A stretch of 64,000 nt of DNA from Bacteroides fragilis NCTC 9343 (lineage in GTDB: Bacteria; Bacteroidota; Bacteroidia; Bacteroidales; Bacteroidaceae), in contig NC_003228.3 in NCBI RefSeq assembly GCF_000025985.1, positions 1,736,001 through 1,800,000 on the forward strand. Direction: 5' to 3'. Of the stretch, positions 50,839-59,540 are shown piece after piece (position 1 is the stretch's first letter; each line of letters opens with the position of its first letter). The position numbers and the translations under genes were made by a program. Below the pieces are notes generated by a model, which ran no database searches, had not been told where the DNA came from, and saw only the letters and a program-made list of their open reading frames with translations.

Positions 50839-51783
50839 ATGAATGAAACAATTAGACGCATTTTAGCCGAGAGTGGAACAAAAACCTCAAAAATCCGTAA
50901 GCTTCTTCTGATCGGACTTTCACACCGTGAAATTGCCGACCTCCTTACCCGTGGAAACCGTGGCTTCGTGTGGAACGTCTATAAGAGAATGAGGGACGAG
51001 GGTCTGCTTCCCGCTTCACAGACAGCGACTGTCTTAAGACCAGAACCCGACTATACTTTTAATCGTTGCTTCGGGGTTGAGATCGAAGCCTACAACTGCC
51101 CAAGACAGACCTTGACGGATGCGCTTCGGGAGGCTGGCATCCCTGTGGAAATTGGAAGCCGTAATGCCGAGACCAACAGCAACTGGAAACTGACCACGGA
51201 CGGAAGTTTGGAGGGAAGCCATACTTTTGAGCTGGTCAGCCCGATCCTCTGCGGTGAGCAGGGTTTGGAGGTACTGGAGAGGGTATGCTGGGTGCTGGAC
51301 GCATACAATGTAAAGATAAATAGCAGCTGTGGAGTCCATGTACATTTTAATGCAGGTGACTTTAATCTTACAACTTGGCAGAACTTAATCCTTTCCTACA
51401 AACATGCCGAAACTGAAATAGACAAGTTCATGCCTGCCTCACGCAGGGGAAACAGAAATACCTATTGCCGTTCTCTCAGAGGGTTCTCCGATGAAGATAT
51501 CAGATCGGCGGAAAGTATCGAGTCACTACAAAGACTCTTCGGCAGCAGGTACATGAAAGTAAACCTTGAAGCTTATTCACGCCACAGGACAGTGGAGTTC
51601 AGACAGCACTCGGGAACGATCAATTTTACAAAAATAGAGAATTGGGTGAGATTCTTGGGAAGAATGATTATCTTTGCATCCACAGCTTCACTTCCGGCAG
51701 GAATCAGACTGGAAGATTTTCCTTTCTTGGGGGAAAAACAAAAATTATATTATAAATTAAGAACAAAAAAATTAATGGTATGA
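50839..51783 (+). CDS. Amidoligase-family (COOH-NH2 ligase) protein with N-terminal HTH-like region
   Basis: A 314-residue protein. Residues 1-60 look like a helix-turn-helix (KLLLIGLSHREIADLLTRGN). The amidoligase domain spans about 75-295, with FGVEIEAYN (about 78-86), WKLTTDGSLEG (about 114-124), SSCGVHVHFNAGDF (about 162-175) and RTVEFRQHSGT (about 251-261), the Glu/His/Arg pattern of the glutamine-synthetase-like amidoligase fold. The family joins carboxyl and amino groups using ATP, modifying peptides, proteins or wall components. It has its own promoter and is coupled (ATGA) to a small downstream gene. Substrate unknown. Confidence 0.8.
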   Translation: MNETIRRILAESGTKTSKIRKLLLIGLSHREIADLLTRGNRGFVWNVYKRMRDEGLLPASQTATVLRPEPDYTFNRCFGVEIEAYNCPRQTLTDALREAGIPVEIGSRNAETNSNWKLTTDGSLEGSHTFELVSPILCGEQGLEVLERVCWVLDAYNVKINSSCGVHVHFNAGDFNLTTWQNLILSYKHAETEIDKFMPASRRGNRNTYCRSLRGFSDEDIRSAESIESLQRLFGSRYMKVNLEAYSRHRTVEFRQHSGTINFTKIENWVRFLGRMIIFASTASLPAGIRLEDFPFLGEKQKLYYKLRTKKLMV

Positions 51784-52025
51784 ATAATATGAATAAAAAG
51801 ATATATATGTTGCCGGGGGACGAGCGTATAACCGCCTCCGATGCTAAAGAGTTTGTACATGAACTTCGCACGGGCAGTTGGATGGATTCCAACTGTACCG
51901 ACGAACAGTACATGTGCAATTTTGCCGAACGTTACGTGATTCAGGCCGGTGTGAGGATTGCCACTGATACACCGGAGAATTTCCTTGCCGATTTGATTCG
52001 GACAGGATACGCCAAAGAGATGTAA
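51780..52025 (+). CDS. Small acidic partner of the amidoligase
   Basis: An 81-residue acidic protein (MLPGDERITASDAKEFVHEL, then a compact helical segment). No family recognised. The four-base overlap with the amidoligase stop implies obligate co-translation, so it may be its substrate, carrier or inhibitor; inference. Confidence 0.65.
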   Translation: MNNMNKKIYMLPGDERITASDAKEFVHELRTGSWMDSNCTDEQYMCNFAERYVIQAGVRIATDTPENFLADLIRTGYAKEM

Positions 52026-52054
52026 CGCAGGCTATTTCCTTTATTATTACACCT

Positions 52055-52096
52055 CCCCGTTTTTCCTTTCAAGGGAAGACGGGGTTTTTCTTTTTT
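52055..52096 (+). terminator. Rho-independent terminator
   Basis: CCCCGT pairs with ACGGGG with inner TTCC/GGAA pairing, followed by TTTTTCTTTTTT. It ends the amidoligase operon. Confidence 0.85.
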
Positions 52097-52159
52097 GTTT
52101 GAGCAGACTTTATATAATACTTAAAACACCTGTTTATGTTTTTATTTCAACAGCATAAA

Positions 52160-52172
52160 TACTTATAAAGTA
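52160..52172. promoter_or_regulatory. TACTTATAAAGTA near-palindrome
   Basis: This 13-bp motif is in the 194-bp gap before the 76-residue gene and resembles TACTTAAAGAGTA at 47046. It is a candidate operator of an ICE regulator. The rest of the gap is AT-rich with nothing else recognised. Confidence 0.35.
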
Positions 52173-52290
52173 AAAGCAAGTTTTCAGTAAATAATACTTC
52201 CATGTGCAAATAATTACTATTTGCATGTTCTTGCCGCAAGACATAGACATATATTGATTATTTGCATATATTCGTAAAAAACAACTGACT

Positions 52291-52521
52291 ATGACTAAAG
52301 TGGTATATGTACATCTCGTTTTTGAGAAAAAAGACTATTTTTTCGGCAGTATTGCCGCCATTTATGACCATTTGAGTGCGGACCGGATCGGGGCCGGCTA
52401 CCATACGCTCCGGAACGTCCGGTGGAAAGAGACTTCAGTGTATGTTACTCCGAAAGCCATCATAAAGACCGGAAGGATCCTGCGTGCCGGCAGTGGCAGA
52501 AAACAACCGATAAAACAATAA
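52291..52521 (+). CDS. Small basic protein, 76 aa
   Basis: Starts MTKVVYVHLVFEKKDYFFGS and ends with a basic tail (RAGSGRKQPIKQ). Predicted as a small alpha/beta domain (AAIYDHLSADRIG). No family recognised; small proteins of this kind are common at Bacteroidales ICE ends. It ends right at the MATE-fragment junction. Confidence 0.6.
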   Translation: MTKVVYVHLVFEKKDYFFGSIAAIYDHLSADRIGAGYHTLRNVRWKETSVYVTPKAIIKTGRILRAGSGRKQPIKQ

Positions 52522-53295
52522 GGAACGCTCTGTAATCCAGAATATATAGGAAGTTCCGCCATCACTATCGCATCTTCATCTGCCGAAATGTGTTCGCTGG
52601 CTGTATTGGCTGCATATATGTTTCGGCACATTGATAAAAAAGCGTATGGTTTATACTGGCATATTGATATAACTATATTGAAAGAGGTATTTTCTATCTC
52701 GGTATGGAGTATGCTCCAGTTCTTTACAAGTGTAGCCATTTGGTTTCTGTTCTTCGTGGCTATCGAACGTTTGGGAGAAAAGGAATTGGCAGTATCGAAC
52801 ATTGTAAGAAGTGTTTCCGCACTGTTTTCCGTTATCGTCAATGCGTTGGCAGGTGTCACCGGTTCTTTGGTGAGTAACCTGATTGGAGCAGGTGAAAAGA
52901 AAAAAGTATTTCCGCTTTGCCATAAGATTATCCGTTTAGGATATGCGACAGGCATTCCACTGATTACTTTTGCGTTGTTCTTTCACCAGCACATTATAGG
53001 GGCTTATACGGAAAATCCCGCTATCATACAGCTTGCATGGCCGCCTTTTCTTGTCATGCTATTGAATTACTTCTTTGCACTACCCGGTTACGTCTATCTG
53101 AATGCTACAACAGGAACGGGAGCGACACGGACGGTATTCATTTTTCAGGTGATAACTACTATTGCTTATCTGTTCTGCTTATGGGGATTAGGTTATTGTA
53201 ATGTCACGTTAGCGGCATATTGGGCAGTGGAATACTTATATGTGATACTGCTTGGTACACAATCCGTCATTTATCTTAAATATAAACAATACTAA
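52522..53295 (+). pseudogene. MATE-family efflux transporter, 5'-truncated
   Basis: The frame is open from 52522 and reads as MATE sequence from about 52555; the first ATG is at 52588. Only the C-terminal 235-250 residues of a family that is normally about 440-460 long remain (about six TM segments; IERLGEKELAVSNIVRSVSA, TGSLVSNLIGAGE). The N-terminal half is absent from the window. The break abuts the 76-residue ICE gene, so it is a junction produced by insertion or recombination. Full MATE pumps export drugs with Na+ or H+; this remnant is unlikely to work. Confidence 0.75.
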
Positions 53296-53307
53296 GAACT
53301 GAAATTT

Positions 53308-53925
53308 ATGATGAACAAGATATATCCCCGTAAAGGTGACACGCAAACCGTTTATTTGAATGCTGTCGTAAAAGACCCGTCTATCGAAATAGGCGACTAT
53401 ACCATTTACAATGATTTTGTTTCAGACCCGTGTCTGTTTGAGCAAAACAATGTGTTGTATCACTATCCCATTAACCATGAACGGCTGATAATTGGAAAGT
53501 TCTGTTCTATTGCTTGCGGTGCAAAATTTCTGTTCAACTGCGCCAATCATACCCTGAAATCACTATCGACTTACACGTTCCCGCTGTTTTATGAAGATTG
53601 GGAATTGGATAAGGCAAATGTGGCTTCCGCTTGGGACAACAAAGGCGACATCGTAATAGGCAATGATGTATGGATAGGCTATGAAGCCGTTATTATGGCT
53701 GGTGTCCATATCGGTGACGGTGCTATTGTTGGTACAAGGGCGGTTGTGACGAAAGATGTTCCGCCCTATACCATTGTAGGTGGTATCCCCGCAAAGGAGA
53801 TACGAAAGCGGTTCAGTCCTGATATAATAGAACAGATGCAGGATTTGAAATGGTGGGACTGGTCGGTAGATAAGATACGGGAGTTTTTGCCTTATCTGAA
53901 AGATGGACGTTGGGATAAATTATAG
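53308..53925 (+). CDS. Vat/CatB-like xenobiotic O-acetyltransferase
   Basis: A 205-residue left-handed beta-helix acetyltransferase: [12 protein letters not shown], the conserved active-site His in [15 protein letters not shown] (about residues 73-87), hexapeptide repeats about 109-150 ([40 protein letters not shown]) and a C-terminal WWDW segment. XAT-class enzymes acetylate streptogramin A, chloramphenicol or related hydroxyls with acetyl-CoA. Whether this one gives resistance is not known from sequence. It lies 6 bp before rteA in the place where CTnDOT-type elements carry a resistance gene. Confidence 0.85.
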   Translation: MMNKIYPRKGDTQTVYLNAVVKDPSIEIGDYTIYNDFVSDPCLFEQNNVLYHYPINHERLIIGKFCSIACGAKFLFNCANHTLKSLSTYTFPLFYEDWELDKANVASAWDNKGDIVIGNDVWIGYEAVIMAGVHIGDGAIVGTRAVVTKDVPPYTIVGGIPAKEIRKRFSPDIIEQMQDLKWWDWSVDKIREFLPYLKDGRWDKL

Positions 53926-53930
53926 GCAGT

Positions 53931-55202
53931 ATGAAATCAATCAAGAATCTAATTTCACTCGGCTATTTGCTGATGGCATTATTGGTTATCGGCATAATGT
54001 ATATTTGGTATAAAGAATGGTGCGATTTAGAGAAATTGGAAGTTCAAAATCGTCATATAGATACTTTTCGCCAAGAATCGCACGAAATATTTGTTTTTCT
54101 TATTGAGCTATCTTTATCGGGCGAGACTGTATTGGAGTGGGAAGATGCAGATTTGGAACATTACCATTATCAACGCATGGCAATAGACAGTATGCTATGC
54201 CGTTTCAAAACGATTTATCCGACAGAGCGCATAGACAGTGTACGCCATCTTCTCGAAGATAAGGAACGACAAATGCGTCAAATCGTGCAGGTATTTGAGC
54301 AGCAACAAGCCATCAATGATAAGATCACTCGTCAAGTACCCATAATCGTACAGAAAAGTGTGCAGGAACAACCGCAAAAACCGAAGCGGAAAGGATTTCT
54401 CGGCATATTCGGCAAGAAAGAAAAGCCAAAGCCAACCGTGACCACAACAATGCTCCGTTCCCTCGACCGGGACATGATAACCGAGCAACAAACACAAAGC
54501 CGCCGTCTGTCGGAACACACCGACAGCCTTGCGGTACGAAATGCGGAACTTAACCGGCAACTGCACGGATTTATACACCAGATGGATAAAAAGGTGCAAG
54601 CCGATCTGCAAAAACGGGAAGCCGAGATAACCGCCATGGGGGAACAGTCGTTTATGCAGATAGGTAGCCTGACAGGATTCGTCCTCCTCCTGCTGGTAAT
54701 CTCATATATCATCATACACCGTAATGCCAACCGAATCAAACGGTACAAACAGAAAACGACTGATTTAATAGGACAGTTGCAACAGTCGGTAGAGCAAAAC
54801 GAGGCTCTGATAGCCTCTCGCAAGAAAGCCGTGCATACCATCACCCATGAACTGCGCACACCTTTAACCGCAATAATCGGTTATACCTCGTTGATGGAAA
54901 AAGGCAATGAAGCCGTCATGCTGGATAAACTGATAACGGAAACCGAAAAGGAAATGCAGGCAATCAGGGAAGCGGGTCTAAAGAAAGACCTTCAGGAACT
55001 GGATGCCTTGACACACCACCTGCGAAGTTCATGGGAGATACTCCGTGCCGACCAACCGTTAAGGGAACTATACAAATTGCTTCATTGCGATGGCACACCT
55101 GACGATAAAACAATTGGCAATGCTGTAAAAGCTGTGCTGGATAAGGGTTCGGAAATCATCCGGCTGGCAAAAGAAGAAAGGAGAAAATACGAAAATGGAT
55201 AA
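53931..55202 (+). pseudogene. rteA: RteA histidine kinase with internal in-frame deletion
   Basis: The 423-residue ORF matches RteA-like sensors at both ends but lacks the middle. Present: TM about 8-26, periplasmic sensor, second TM about 245-265, and a HisKA helix with phospho-acceptor His306 in HTITHELRTPLTAIIGY. At about residue 325 (GAA-AAA-GGC-AAT, near 54897-54908) the sequence jumps to a C-terminal HPt-like domain (ALTHHLRSSWEIL, His362). The HATPase and receiver domains expected between them are gone, which accounts for the length (full RteA is nearly 800 residues). It cannot autophosphorylate. It overlaps rteB by 8 bp. Confidence 0.75.
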
Positions 55203-56517
55203 GACAAAAATCATCGTGGTGGAGGACAACATCGTGTATTGCGAGTTCGTCTGTAATCTGCTGGTACGCGAGGGATTCCGCACCGTGCAGGCTTTCCACC
55301 TCTCGACTGCGAAGAAATATCTGCAACAGGCCGCAGACGGGGACATCGTGGTTTCCGACCTGCGCCTGCCCGACGGCAACGGTATCGACCTGCTGCGCTG
55401 GATGCGCAAGGAAGGTATGATGCAGCCGTTCATTATCATGACCGACTATGCCGAAGTGCATACGGCGGTTGAAAGCATGAAACTCGGCTCGCTGGACTAC
55501 ATACCCAAGCAGCTTGTGGAGGACAAACTCGTCCCTCTGCTCCGTACCATATTAAAAGAACGGAATATCGGACGAAACCGTATGCCGGTGTTCTCCCGTG
55601 ACGGCTCTGCGTTCAAAGACATCATGAAGCGGATAAGGCTGGTGGCTCCTACTGACATGAGTGTACTGATTTTCGGGGAGAACGGCACAGGCAAGGAGCA
55701 TATCGCCCACCTGCTACACGACAAGAGCAAGCGGGCAGGAAAGCCGTTTGTGGCTGTGGACTGCGGTTCGCTCACCAAAGAGCTTGCGCCGTCGGCTTTC
55801 TTCGGACACGTCAGAGGGGCGTTCACGGGTGCGGACAGCACCAAGAAAGGCTATTTCCACGAGGCGGAAGGCGGTACGCTGTTCTTAGACGAGGTGGGCA
55901 ACCTCGCACCGGAAACCCAGCAGATGCTTCTGCGAGCCATACAGGAACGGCGGTTCCGTCCCGTTGGCGACAAGTCTGACCGGAGTTTCAATGTCCGCAT
56001 CATCGCCGCCACCAACGAGGATCTGGAGAAGGCGGTCCATGAAAAGCGTTTCCGGCAGGACTTGTTGTACCGTCTGCATGACTTCGAGATAACCGTCCCG
56101 CCGTTGCGCGATTGTCAGGAGGACGTCATGCCGCTGGCTGAGTTCTTCCGTGAAATTGCGAACCGGGAACTGGAATGCGATGTCATCGGCTTTGACGGGG
56201 AAGCCCGCAAGACATTGCTGACCCATGCGTGGCCGGGCAATGTCCGCGAGCTTCGTCAGAAAATCATGGGCGCGGTGTTGCAGGCACAGACGGGTCTTGT
56301 CACGAAAGAGCATCTGGAACTTGCCGTGACGAGGGCGACCTCACCTGTCAGCTTCGCCCTGCGCAGCGATGCGGAAGACAAGGAGCGTGTCTTACGCGCG
56401 TTGAAGCAGGCGAACGGTAACCGCAAGGTTGCCGCCGAACTGCTCGGGATAGGACGTACGACGCTGTACAACAAACTGGAAGAATATGGATTGAAGTATA
56501 AATTTCAGCAACCATAG
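55195..56517 (+). CDS. rteB: RteB, NtrC-type response regulator
   Basis: A 440-residue regulator with intact receiver (about 5-120; phospho-Asp in VVSDLRLPDGNG, about residue 52), sigma-54-type AAA+ domain (about 145-370; Walker A GENGTGKEH, GAFTGAD loop, Walker B GGTLFLDEVGN) and a C-terminal Fis-type HTH (NRKVAAELLGIGRTTLYNKL). In CTnDOT RteB turns on rteC and excision genes after tetracycline sensing by RteA. With RteA deleted, activity would depend on other phosphodonors. Confidence 0.9.
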   Translation: MDKTKIIVVEDNIVYCEFVCNLLVREGFRTVQAFHLSTAKKYLQQAADGDIVVSDLRLPDGNGIDLLRWMRKEGMMQPFIIMTDYAEVHTAVESMKLGSLDYIPKQLVEDKLVPLLRTILKERNIGRNRMPVFSRDGSAFKDIMKRIRLVAPTDMSVLIFGENGTGKEHIAHLLHDKSKRAGKPFVAVDCGSLTKELAPSAFFGHVRGAFTGADSTKKGYFHEAEGGTLFLDEVGNLAPETQQMLLRAIQERRFRPVGDKSDRSFNVRIIAATNEDLEKAVHEKRFRQDLLYRLHDFEITVPPLRDCQEDVMPLAEFFREIANRELECDVIGFDGEARKTLLTHAWPGNVRELRQKIMGAVLQAQTGLVTKEHLELAVTRATSPVSFALRSDAEDKERVLRALKQANGNRKVAAELLGIGRTTLYNKLEEYGLKYKFQQP

Positions 56518-56578
56518 CCGGTAGTTTGCTGAATTTGGCTATATACAAATGTGTGTGGGGCATAAAGTGAACTACACC

Positions 56579-56604
56579 TCAAAAGTTAGACACAAAACTT
56601 TTGA
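56579..56604. repeat. Inverted repeat TCAAAAGT...ACTTTTGA, possible IS end
   Basis: Perfect 8-bp arms with a 10-nt spacer lie in the gap after rteB. The adjoining TGAACTACACCTCAAAAGTT resembles termini of some IS3-type elements, so this could be an IS scar or a terminator. The rest of 56518-56699 shows nothing else. Confidence 0.35.
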
Positions 56605-56699
56605 AGGTAACCATACTATTTTCCGCCCTCTTCACTAATAAATGTAGCTCCAGAATGCACTCCATAACGAAAAAGTTCTCTGTAAAAGTTGTGTTAAGA

Positions 56700-57365
56700 T
56701 TACCTTTTTTCAAGTTTTATATAGTGCTTGTTTTCAATGTATTTGTGGAATTGCTGGTTTAGATATAAACAATACTCTTGAATCGCAATATAATATCCGT
56801 TGAGTAGGTCTTTCGTATATTGACTACCTACTTCACAGGCTGTTTTGCGGCCATGTGCTATCGCATTCCTGTTATCTGCTATCGTGCTTAATTTGTGCCC
56901 GACATCAGGATTGTTTATCGCAGGGAACTCTGCCCCAAATACTTCGCAAATCTGTTCTATTTGCTGTCTTTTCAAATTTCCAGATTGTGCTGGCATTAAT
57001 GTGTTTATAATATTGCTTTTTTCCTCGTCCTTAATGCGATTGAATAAGAGCAGCCGTTTTATCCATTTTTTATCTGAAGCTTGATATAGAGCATCACATT
57101 CGCTATGTAAAAGCAATGAAAGAAGAGAAGGTTTCAGATGAGTAACTTGAACGTATTGGTCTTCATTGATTTTGTCAATAACCCTCGACACCAAATTACA
57201 TACAGTATACTCAATAGCTCCATATAGATTCACAAAGAAAGAACCTTTATATAATTTCTCTTTGAAAATCTCCTGTGGAGTACTGTGAGATTCTGCAATG
57301 TTATCAAGATACCATTTAGCTTCAGAAAGTCTGTCTGTAGTCTCTTTGTCTATATCTAAAAACAT
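56700..57365 (-). CDS. MAE_28990/RiboL-PSP-type HEPN nuclease-like protein
   Basis: A 221-residue all-helical protein with the HEPN motif R-x4-6-H in IADNRNAIAHGRKTA (about residues 168-182) and an N-terminal helix ending in FFVNLYGAIEYTVCNLV, as in the MAE_28990/MAE_18760 HEPN family. HEPN proteins cut RNA when activated and are usual effectors of toxin-antitoxin and abortive-infection systems. Its ATG overlaps the DUF262 stop by one base (TAATG), so the pair is translationally coupled. Confidence 0.8.
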   Translation of the reverse strand: MFLDIDKETTDRLSEAKWYLDNIAESHSTPQEIFKEKLYKGSFFVNLYGAIEYTVCNLVSRVIDKINEDQYVQVTHLKPSLLSLLLHSECDALYQASDKKWIKRLLLFNRIKDEEKSNIINTLMPAQSGNLKRQQIEQICEVFGAEFPAINNPDVGHKLSTIADNRNAIAHGRKTACEVGSQYTKDLLNGYYIAIQEYCLYLNQQFHKYIENKHYIKLEKR

Positions 57366-58414
57366 TATCGAACAGAAGAAAACTTATCGAAACAAAATTT
57401 GATTCTATTTACAAACTTTGGTTTGGAGTTCGTTGCTCCAGTTATTAGCCTACTAAATTCAGGACAAGAAACCCAATCATAAAATGTCTCAATATTTAAT
57501 TCATGAGAGCCTTTTGAGATGGTCTCTGCGGCACCAACTGCTACGGCCTCAAACAATACTACAGATGTTGAGTTCTTGCCAGCAGCCTTTACAAGGCCAT
57601 GTGGTAAGCGCTTTAGTTGAGCGAAAGTTTCTGTAAAAATTTGCTCTGCTTCTCGGTAATTAAATTGGCGAGAAGCTTTCTCTGCATATTTATTTAAGAA
57701 ATCTTTCACACTATGCTCAAATGCGTCCTTGTCATATATACATGCAAAAAATCTAAGCACAAACTCTTCAGCAGTTCCATCTGTCTTCTGTTGGCTATTT
57801 AATTTTACAGTATTGACGAAATCTGGTTTTTGAGATAATTCTTTAATGAAATTGATAAAATCACCCTTGAAAATGCAATTACGTATTTCTTGATCTGTAA
57901 GCTTAATGCCTCCTGTATTAAGACGTTCAAATAAATCAAAACGGACTAATTTGTCACTCTTATCGCTAAGTGTAATAACCTTAATGGGCTTTAAAAGAAA
58001 TTCTCTCTGTAGAGTTAAGGACAAATCCTTGAACTTCTTTCCGACGAAACTGGTCAATTTTTCAAGGTCAATCAATGTCAGCGGAGTTGCTTTACCTATT
58101 TTTTCTCGTTCTGGTGTATCAATATCTGAAACAAAATTAACCACGGTACTTAGACGCTGTACCCCATCTATCACTTCCCATGTTCCATCAGAATTAGTAG
58201 CCATAAACAATGACGGAACAGGAATCCCTAAAAACAAAGATTCTACAAGCCGAGATTGACGGTCGTCACCCCAGCGAAATTGACGTTGATAGTCTGGTGA
58301 TATATTAATAATGCCGTCTGAAATCATCGACACGAGTTCTTTTAGGCTCATGTCGTATGTATTGAAGTCGACTTTGCGCTTCTGCTCATTTAATTGGCTT
58401 TGTAAATCTGGCAT
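57365..58414 (-). CDS. DUF262 (ParB/GmrS-like) protein
   Basis: A 349-residue protein with the DUF262 motifs ISPDYQRQFRWGDDRQSRLV (about 38-57) and WEVIDGVQRLSTVVNF (about 78-93, the D-G-x-Q-R nucleotide-binding pattern). DUF262 domains are found in GmrSD-type modification-dependent restriction and other defence proteins, where they bind and hydrolyse NTPs. Coupled to the HEPN gene it probably forms a two-component defence unit: DUF262 as sensor, HEPN as RNase. A promoter lies just upstream. Confidence 0.85.
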   Translation of the reverse strand: MPDLQSQLNEQKRKVDFNTYDMSLKELVSMISDGIINISPDYQRQFRWGDDRQSRLVESLFLGIPVPSLFMATNSDGTWEVIDGVQRLSTVVNFVSDIDTPEREKIGKATPLTLIDLEKLTSFVGKKFKDLSLTLQREFLLKPIKVITLSDKSDKLVRFDLFERLNTGGIKLTDQEIRNCIFKGDFINFIKELSQKPDFVNTVKLNSQQKTDGTAEEFVLRFFACIYDKDAFEHSVKDFLNKYAEKASRQFNYREAEQIFTETFAQLKRLPHGLVKAAGKNSTSVVLFEAVAVGAAETISKGSHELNIETFYDWVSCPEFSRLITGATNSKPKFVNRIKFCFDKFSSVR

Positions 58415-58434
58415 ATCTTTGCTAATTTTTGAGG

Positions 58435-58464
58435 CAAAGTTACAAATTTATTTTGATTTCCAAC
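58435..58464 (-). promoter_or_regulatory. Promoter of the DUF262-HEPN operon
   Basis: TAACTTTG (58435-58442, minus strand) with a GTTG -33-like element 18 bp further upstream; 21 bp to the DUF262 ATG. The remaining gap (58465-58680) is AT-rich and shows no gene. Confidence 0.6.
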
Positions 58465-58680
58465 TATGTCTGAGGTGATTACGTTATGTGTGGATGCAAA
58501 TATTTGAACCGTTTGACTCATAACTCGCGTTATTTTATGTTGTTTTTATAGCTTTGGGGGATAGAAGTGTTGGCTACAACGAAGAAAAATACTATCTTTG
58601 CGATTGAAAGAAGCGTTCTTTTGAATTACTGCAAAACGAAGTGAAATACAGAATTTTGCTGGTTTCCAAATAGTTACCTA

Positions 58681-59430
58681 TTAAGCCGAGATATTTTGTA
58701 AGCTATTGAATTTTAGCGAGAAATAAAATTTTCTATGTCTCCTCACATGCCACGTCAGATGCTTGGTTGTCCCACACCGTTTCGCTATTGGATGTTGAAT
58801 GTTATACAAGCATACCTGATAGCTTGGAACAGGAAATACTTTCCCGTCCGTCGCAAGGTCACGGTACTTGTTGATCAGTCGGTGCGGAATATCCAGCAAA
58901 CGGATATTGGAAACCACGTTTGTCTTTTGTCGTGGAATGTTTATCCACAGACGAGCATCGAAATACGTCCGCAGGTTTTCTTCCGAAAGATTATACAGAT
59001 CTGCGAAAGCCAAGCCCGTAAATGTACAAAATAAAAATAAATCCCTTATAAGTTCTTGCTTGACATTTTTCATGAGAGTATCCAAAAGACGTGCGATTTC
59101 ATCTTTATTAAGAAAAGTGCGTGCCGTTTCCTCCTTTTCAATCTCATATTTCCGGAAAGGATCACGTGTGGGCCATCCATTATCAATAGCCACGTTTACC
59201 ATCGTCCGCAGGGGAGCCGTATAAATCCATACCGTATTATTACAACAATGCCTGTCGGTCCGTAGATACATATCAAAGTCTTTGATAAACGCCAATGTCA
59301 GTTCCTTCAGCGCAATATCTTTCAAATGTAACCGTTGGTAAAGAAAATCTTTCAGATGATTATACACGGTCACATACTTCTCATACGTCTTGACAGATTT
59401 CATCTTTTCATCGCATTGTAGATTGTAACT
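58681..59430 (-). pseudogene. Tyrosine integrase fragment, damaged at both ends
   Basis: About 240 residues from [20 protein letters not shown] match the core-binding and catalytic parts of Bacteroidales tyrosine recombinases (LRTDRHCCNNTVWIYTAPLR, catalytic Arg region LFLFCTFTGLAFADLYNL). At the C-terminus the TWHVRRH box is reached and the sequence then turns into unrelated residues (RKFYF and onward) and stops, so the R-H-T...LGH and Tyr nucleophile are lost. At the 5' side the frame stops at about 59431, next to the IS21 element, and the arm-binding domain is missing. It was probably the integrase of an ICE or island and is now inactive. Confidence 0.8.
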
Positions 59431-59504
59431 TTACCAGTGGAAAAACGGAAAGTCGTATGTCTCACTTTTACAGGGGCATGATTTTTCTGCCTTGCGGGAA
59501 TGTC

Positions 59505-59512
59505 TATCTTTG
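59505..59512 (+). promoter_or_regulatory. -7 element of the istA promoter
   Basis: TATCTTTG matches TAnnTTTG 28 bp before the istA ATG; the -33 element is weak. Confidence 0.5.
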
Positions 59513-59540
59513 CCGGCTCAACAAAGAGACAGACACCGGA

